A DNA stretch of 9,277 nucleotides from Proteiniphilum sp. UBA5283 (GTDB lineage Bacteria > Bacteroidota > Bacteroidia > Bacteroidales > Dysgonomonadaceae): assembly GCA_002408485.1 (NCBI GenBank), contig DHSP01000079.1:54283-63559 (forward strand), given 5' to 3'. The notes below the pieces were generated by a model, which saw only the letters and a list, made by a program, of their open reading frames with translations, ran no database searches and was not told where the DNA came from. The first letter of the stretch is position 1; every line of letters begins with the position of its first letter. Shown one piece after another: positions 7,270 through 9,277 of the stretch. A program made the translations under genes and the position numbers.

Positions 7270-7347
7270 AATGTTTCTATTTAATGTTTGTTGTGAATAT
7301 AATAATTTCTTTCTGATTTGTTCAATTTGACCTCCCCCGGCATTTTT
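7270..7347 (-). promoter_or_regulatory. A/T-rich leader before atpE, possible translation enhancer
   Basis: This 78-nt gap between atpB and atpE is by far the largest among the internal genes. Read on the minus strand it starts with a G-rich patch (GCCGGGGGAGG, 7331-7341) and then becomes strongly A/T-rich up to the atpE ATG. The c subunit is needed in many more copies than any other subunit. In E. coli the atpB-atpE gap holds a U/A-rich translation enhancer, so a similar role here is inferred from position and composition only. A 20-codon reading frame (7281-7343) runs through it and could be a leader peptide or chance. No convincing internal promoter was seen. Confidence 0.35.
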
Positions 7348-8448
7348 TTAATCCGGCATGTTGCTCTCCAGGACGGCCGTATGTTTTGCATGCGTTTCCG
7401 GCCGTGCCTGACCAATAAACACAGCCGAGAGCAACGTAAATACATAGGCCTGGATATAGGCAATCAACAGTTCCACAAAATTGATGAACACCGTGAAGAT
7501 CACTGAAAGTACCGTCATGGAGGCATTGACTGCCGTGCCCATGCTTACGGTTACGAAGATAAGCATTGTGAGCCCCAGCACGATGGAGTGCCCTGCCATG
7601 ATGTTGGCAAAAAGACGAATCATCAAGGCAAAGGGTTTTGTCAATGTGCCTACCAGTTCAATCACCGGCATCAATGGAATGGGTACCTTCAGCCAGACCG
7701 GCACGTCCGGCCAAAGGATATCTTTGTAATATTCTCTTTTGCCCGTGAGGTTTACAATGAGAAAAGTGGCTACTGCGAGCACCAGGGTCACGGCAATGTT
7801 ACCCGTTACGTTAGCTCCCCCGGGAAAGAGAGGAATCAATCCCAAAAGGTTGTTCGTAAAGATAAAAAAGAACACGGTGAGCAGATAGGGGGCATATTTT
7901 TTATAATCTTTCCCAATTGAAGGCTTGATGACATCATCGTGTACCGACATGATAAACATTTCCATCATCCCGGCAAATCCCTTTTTGGGTTTGAACGGAT
8001 CTTTTCGTAGTGACCGGGACAGGGACATCACGATAATCATCAACAGCAGAGAACTAAACAAGAGGGAGGCGGCATTTTTGGTGAGCGAGAGATCCAATGG
8101 TCGCACGGTCTCACCAGAAGCGTTAGTCTCAACGATTTTGCCTTTGTATGCTCCTCCGGATGCAATTTGAAAATTTTTATAACTGCTATTTCCATGCTGT
8201 AAACGGGCTGAGCTGAACAAGTGCCAGCCGGAGTTTTTGCTGTAAACAATGACGGGCAATGGAACAGTCAGGCGTCTTTCGCCGTCACTGACAATTTGCC
8301 ATTCGTATGTGTCGGCAAGATGTTCCAAAATGAACTCCTTCACATCGAGCTCCTTCGGTGCAGCGGTGTTGCTTGCAGCATCTCCCGGAAGAGGTGTGAC
8401 AAAGAGGCCAATAACCGTCAAAAGGCAATATGTAAATAGCTTGTGCAT
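7348..8448 (-). CDS. atpB: ATP synthase Fo subunit a, with signal peptide and extra N-terminal domain
   Basis: This is the stator membrane subunit that forms the ion half-channels beside the c-ring. It is 366 residues long, against 271 in E. coli. The extra length is N-terminal: a probable signal peptide (about 1-25, hydrophobic core LFTYCLLTVIGLFV, possible cleavage near PGDAA). About 95 polar residues follow, including DVKEFILEHLADTYEW, predicted to lie outside the membrane on the periplasmic side. The conserved core starts near residue 125. It includes FTNNLLGLIP (197-206), the essential Arg278 in KPFALMIRLFANIMAGH, and ELLIAYIQAYVFTLLSA near 326-342 with the Glu and Gln of the last channel helix. 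It starts 6 nt after the upstream membrane-protein gene. The extended N-terminus is typical of Bacteroidota as I recall them. Confidence 0.96.
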   Translation of the reverse strand: MHKLFTYCLLTVIGLFVTPLPGDAASNTAAPKELDVKEFILEHLADTYEWQIVSDGERRLTVPLPVIVYSKNSGWHLFSSARLQHGNSSYKNFQIASGGAYKGKIVETNASGETVRPLDLSLTKNAASLLFSSLLLMIIVMSLSRSLRKDPFKPKKGFAGMMEMFIMSVHDDVIKPSIGKDYKKYAPYLLTVFFFIFTNNLLGLIPLFPGGANVTGNIAVTLVLAVATFLIVNLTGKREYYKDILWPDVPVWLKVPIPLMPVIELVGTLTKPFALMIRLFANIMAGHSIVLGLTMLIFVTVSMGTAVNASMTVLSVIFTVFINFVELLIAYIQAYVFTLLSAVFIGQARPETHAKHTAVLESNMPD

Positions 8449-8454
8449 AAGCGT

Positions 8455-8886
8455 TCATTGATCAATCCGCTCCCGGGGAGGCTTTTCCTGATCTTTTTTA
8501 TATTTGAAATATTTTTCCATCCACAAATAGATATTGGTTTCCCAAATCAAGTTGATCAGATAGAAAATGATAAAAATTATGGCAAAATTTCGGATGTTGG
8601 TTTTGTCGAAAATCCAGTATACAAGGATGATGAAAAACGACACAAAAATCTTGATCATCCGCATCAGCATATAGGTATTCACAGCCCCGGCTGGTTTATC
8701 GGGAGAGGAATGTTTGAAAATGTAGATGGAAATTAATCCCATGACATAAAAAAACAGGGGTACAAGGATGTAGCCGTCTACCAATACTTCGGGGAAAAAC
8801 TTTTTCAGGATGATCCACATGCCAAATCCCGTGATAAGCAACATGGATGTGTGGAGAATTAAAAAATATCGGATCAGCTTTTTCAT
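8455..8886 (-). CDS. Small four-helix membrane protein in the atp operon, AtpI-like position, function unassigned
   Basis: The product has 143 residues with four hydrophobic segments: about 6-26, 39-57, 71-92 and 99-121. A charged, probably cytoplasmic C-terminal tail follows (KKDQEKPPRERIDQ). I do not recognise a defined domain. The gene starts in a 4-nt overlap (ATGA, 8883-8886) with the end of atpC and ends 6 nt before atpB, so it is translated as part of the operon. In many bacteria the gene just before atpB is atpI, which encodes a small membrane protein that helps c-ring assembly or ion supply. Position, size and hydrophobic profile fit that role, but no AtpI sequence motif was seen, so homology is not claimed. 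Similar unnamed genes occur at this spot in other Bacteroidales as far as I recall. Confidence 0.85.
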   Translation of the reverse strand: MKKLIRYFLILHTSMLLITGFGMWIILKKFFPEVLVDGYILVPLFFYVMGLISIYIFKHSSPDKPAGAVNTYMLMRMIKIFVSFFIILVYWIFDKTNIRNFAIIFIIFYLINLIWETNIYLWMEKYFKYKKDQEKPPRERIDQ

Positions 8887-9131
8887 AGGCCTTTAATTGA
8901 GTCAAGACATACGGTAACCTTATTGTGGTTTATTTCCACAAAACCGTCCACCACTTCCATTTCCTGGATGCGACCCTCCGCCGTAAAGGAGAGCATCCCT
9001 TTTTTGAGCGAAGAGATAATGGGGGCGTGGTTATTCAAAATCTGGAACGAACCAAGCGTGCCCGGCAGGGTGATCGAATCTACTTCGCCGCTGTAAAACG
9101 TTGTTTCGGGTGTGAGAATCTCCAGATACAT
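8883..9131 (-). CDS. atpC: ATP synthase F1 subunit epsilon, short form without the C-terminal helical domain
   Basis: This is the rotor subunit that binds gamma and the c-ring, 82 residues, against about 135-140 in E. coli and Bacillus. The whole product corresponds to the N-terminal beta-sandwich: LEILTPETTFYSGEVDSITLPG at the start, then the GSFQILNNHAPIISSLKKG signature (28-46) and VDGFVEINHNKVTV. The two-helix C-terminal domain that inhibits ATP hydrolysis in other bacteria is absent. The reading frame ends cleanly in a TGA that overlaps the next ATG, so this looks like a natural short form and not a frameshifted gene. A 41-nt gap separates it from atpD. An AAAGGG about eight bases before the ATG is a possible ribosome binding site. 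Confidence 0.95.
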   Translation of the reverse strand: MYLEILTPETTFYSGEVDSITLPGTLGSFQILNNHAPIISSLKKGMLSFTAEGRIQEMEVVDGFVEINHNKVTVCLDSIKGL

Positions 9132-9172
9132 GGTGCTGCCCTTTATTGTTTTTAATTGATTGCAGATGATTC

Positions 9173-9277
9173 TTATTTGCTTTGTTCCATGAGTTTGTCT
9201 CCTTTTTCTATGGCTTCTTCTATCGTTCCCACGTTCATGAAGGCCGACTCTGGATAATGATCCAACTCACCATCAAG
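9173..9277 (-). CDS. atpD: ATP synthase F1 subunit beta, C-terminal 34 residues only
   Basis: The reading frame enters at the right edge of the window and ends in TAA at 9173-9175. The 34 visible residues begin LDGELDHYPESAFMNVGTIE and end KLMEQSK, which matches the C-terminus of the catalytic beta subunit: the conserved GELDHYPE-AFxxVGxIEEAxEK region of the C-terminal helical bundle. The Walker A and B motifs and the catalytic glutamate lie outside the window. The gene lies 41 nt upstream of atpC on the same strand and is probably at or near the start of the operon. Confidence 0.93.
   Translation of the reverse strand, partial: LDGELDHYPESAFMNVGTIEEAIEKGDKLMEQSK

Noticed and set aside
7281..7463. 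A 60-codon minus-strand frame overlapping the end of atpB.
   Set aside because: Most of it is a shadow of atpB in another frame. Only the last 20 codons lie in the gap, and these are treated under the atpE leader.

Overview
The window looks like an ordinary chromosomal stretch from a member of the Bacteroidota, most likely order Bacteroidales. Three things point there. The F1Fo ATP synthase operon has the beta-epsilon-(small membrane protein)-a-c-b-delta-alpha-gamma order known from that phylum, with a very short epsilon and an a subunit carrying a long exported N-terminal domain. Most starts lack a clear Shine-Dalgarno sequence and have A/T-rich leaders. One intergenic region carries a good match to the Bacteroidota promoter (TTTG, then TAnnTTTG). 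A family-level name would be a guess.

Left part, plus strand. Positions 1-465 are the 3' end of a gene whose product resembles the 4-mercaptohistidine N1-methyltransferase of ovothiol biosynthesis (the C-terminal domain of OvoA or a stand-alone version). A short intergenic region (466-651) follows, with a 9-bp hairpin and the promoter. Next come a HAD-family phosphatase (652-1329), a sodium:solute symporter (1333-2802) three bases downstream and probably co-transcribed, and the ribosome-assembly GTPase EngB/YsxC (2868-3467).

Right part, minus strand. Positions 3464-9277 hold an almost complete ATP synthase operon, read from right to left: atpD (only the last 34 codons), atpC, an unnamed four-helix membrane protein in an AtpI-like position, atpB, atpE, atpF, atpH, atpA and atpG. 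Genes are packed tightly, with overlaps of 11 and 4 nt and gaps of 4-13 nt. The exceptions are a 41-nt atpD-atpC gap and a 78-nt A/T-rich leader before atpE. Subunits a, b and c form the membrane part, while alpha, beta, gamma, delta and epsilon form the catalytic head and stalks. The c subunit lacks the known sodium ligands, so the enzyme is predicted to be proton-coupled. The plus-strand cluster and the operon converge: the stop codons of engB and atpG overlap.

I found no mobile element, CRISPR array, tRNA or rRNA, and no convincing undescribed system. The points most worth a second look are the truncated ovothiol-type methyltransferase, the operon architecture with its unnamed membrane protein and reduced epsilon, and the convergent stop-codon overlap with no room for a terminator.
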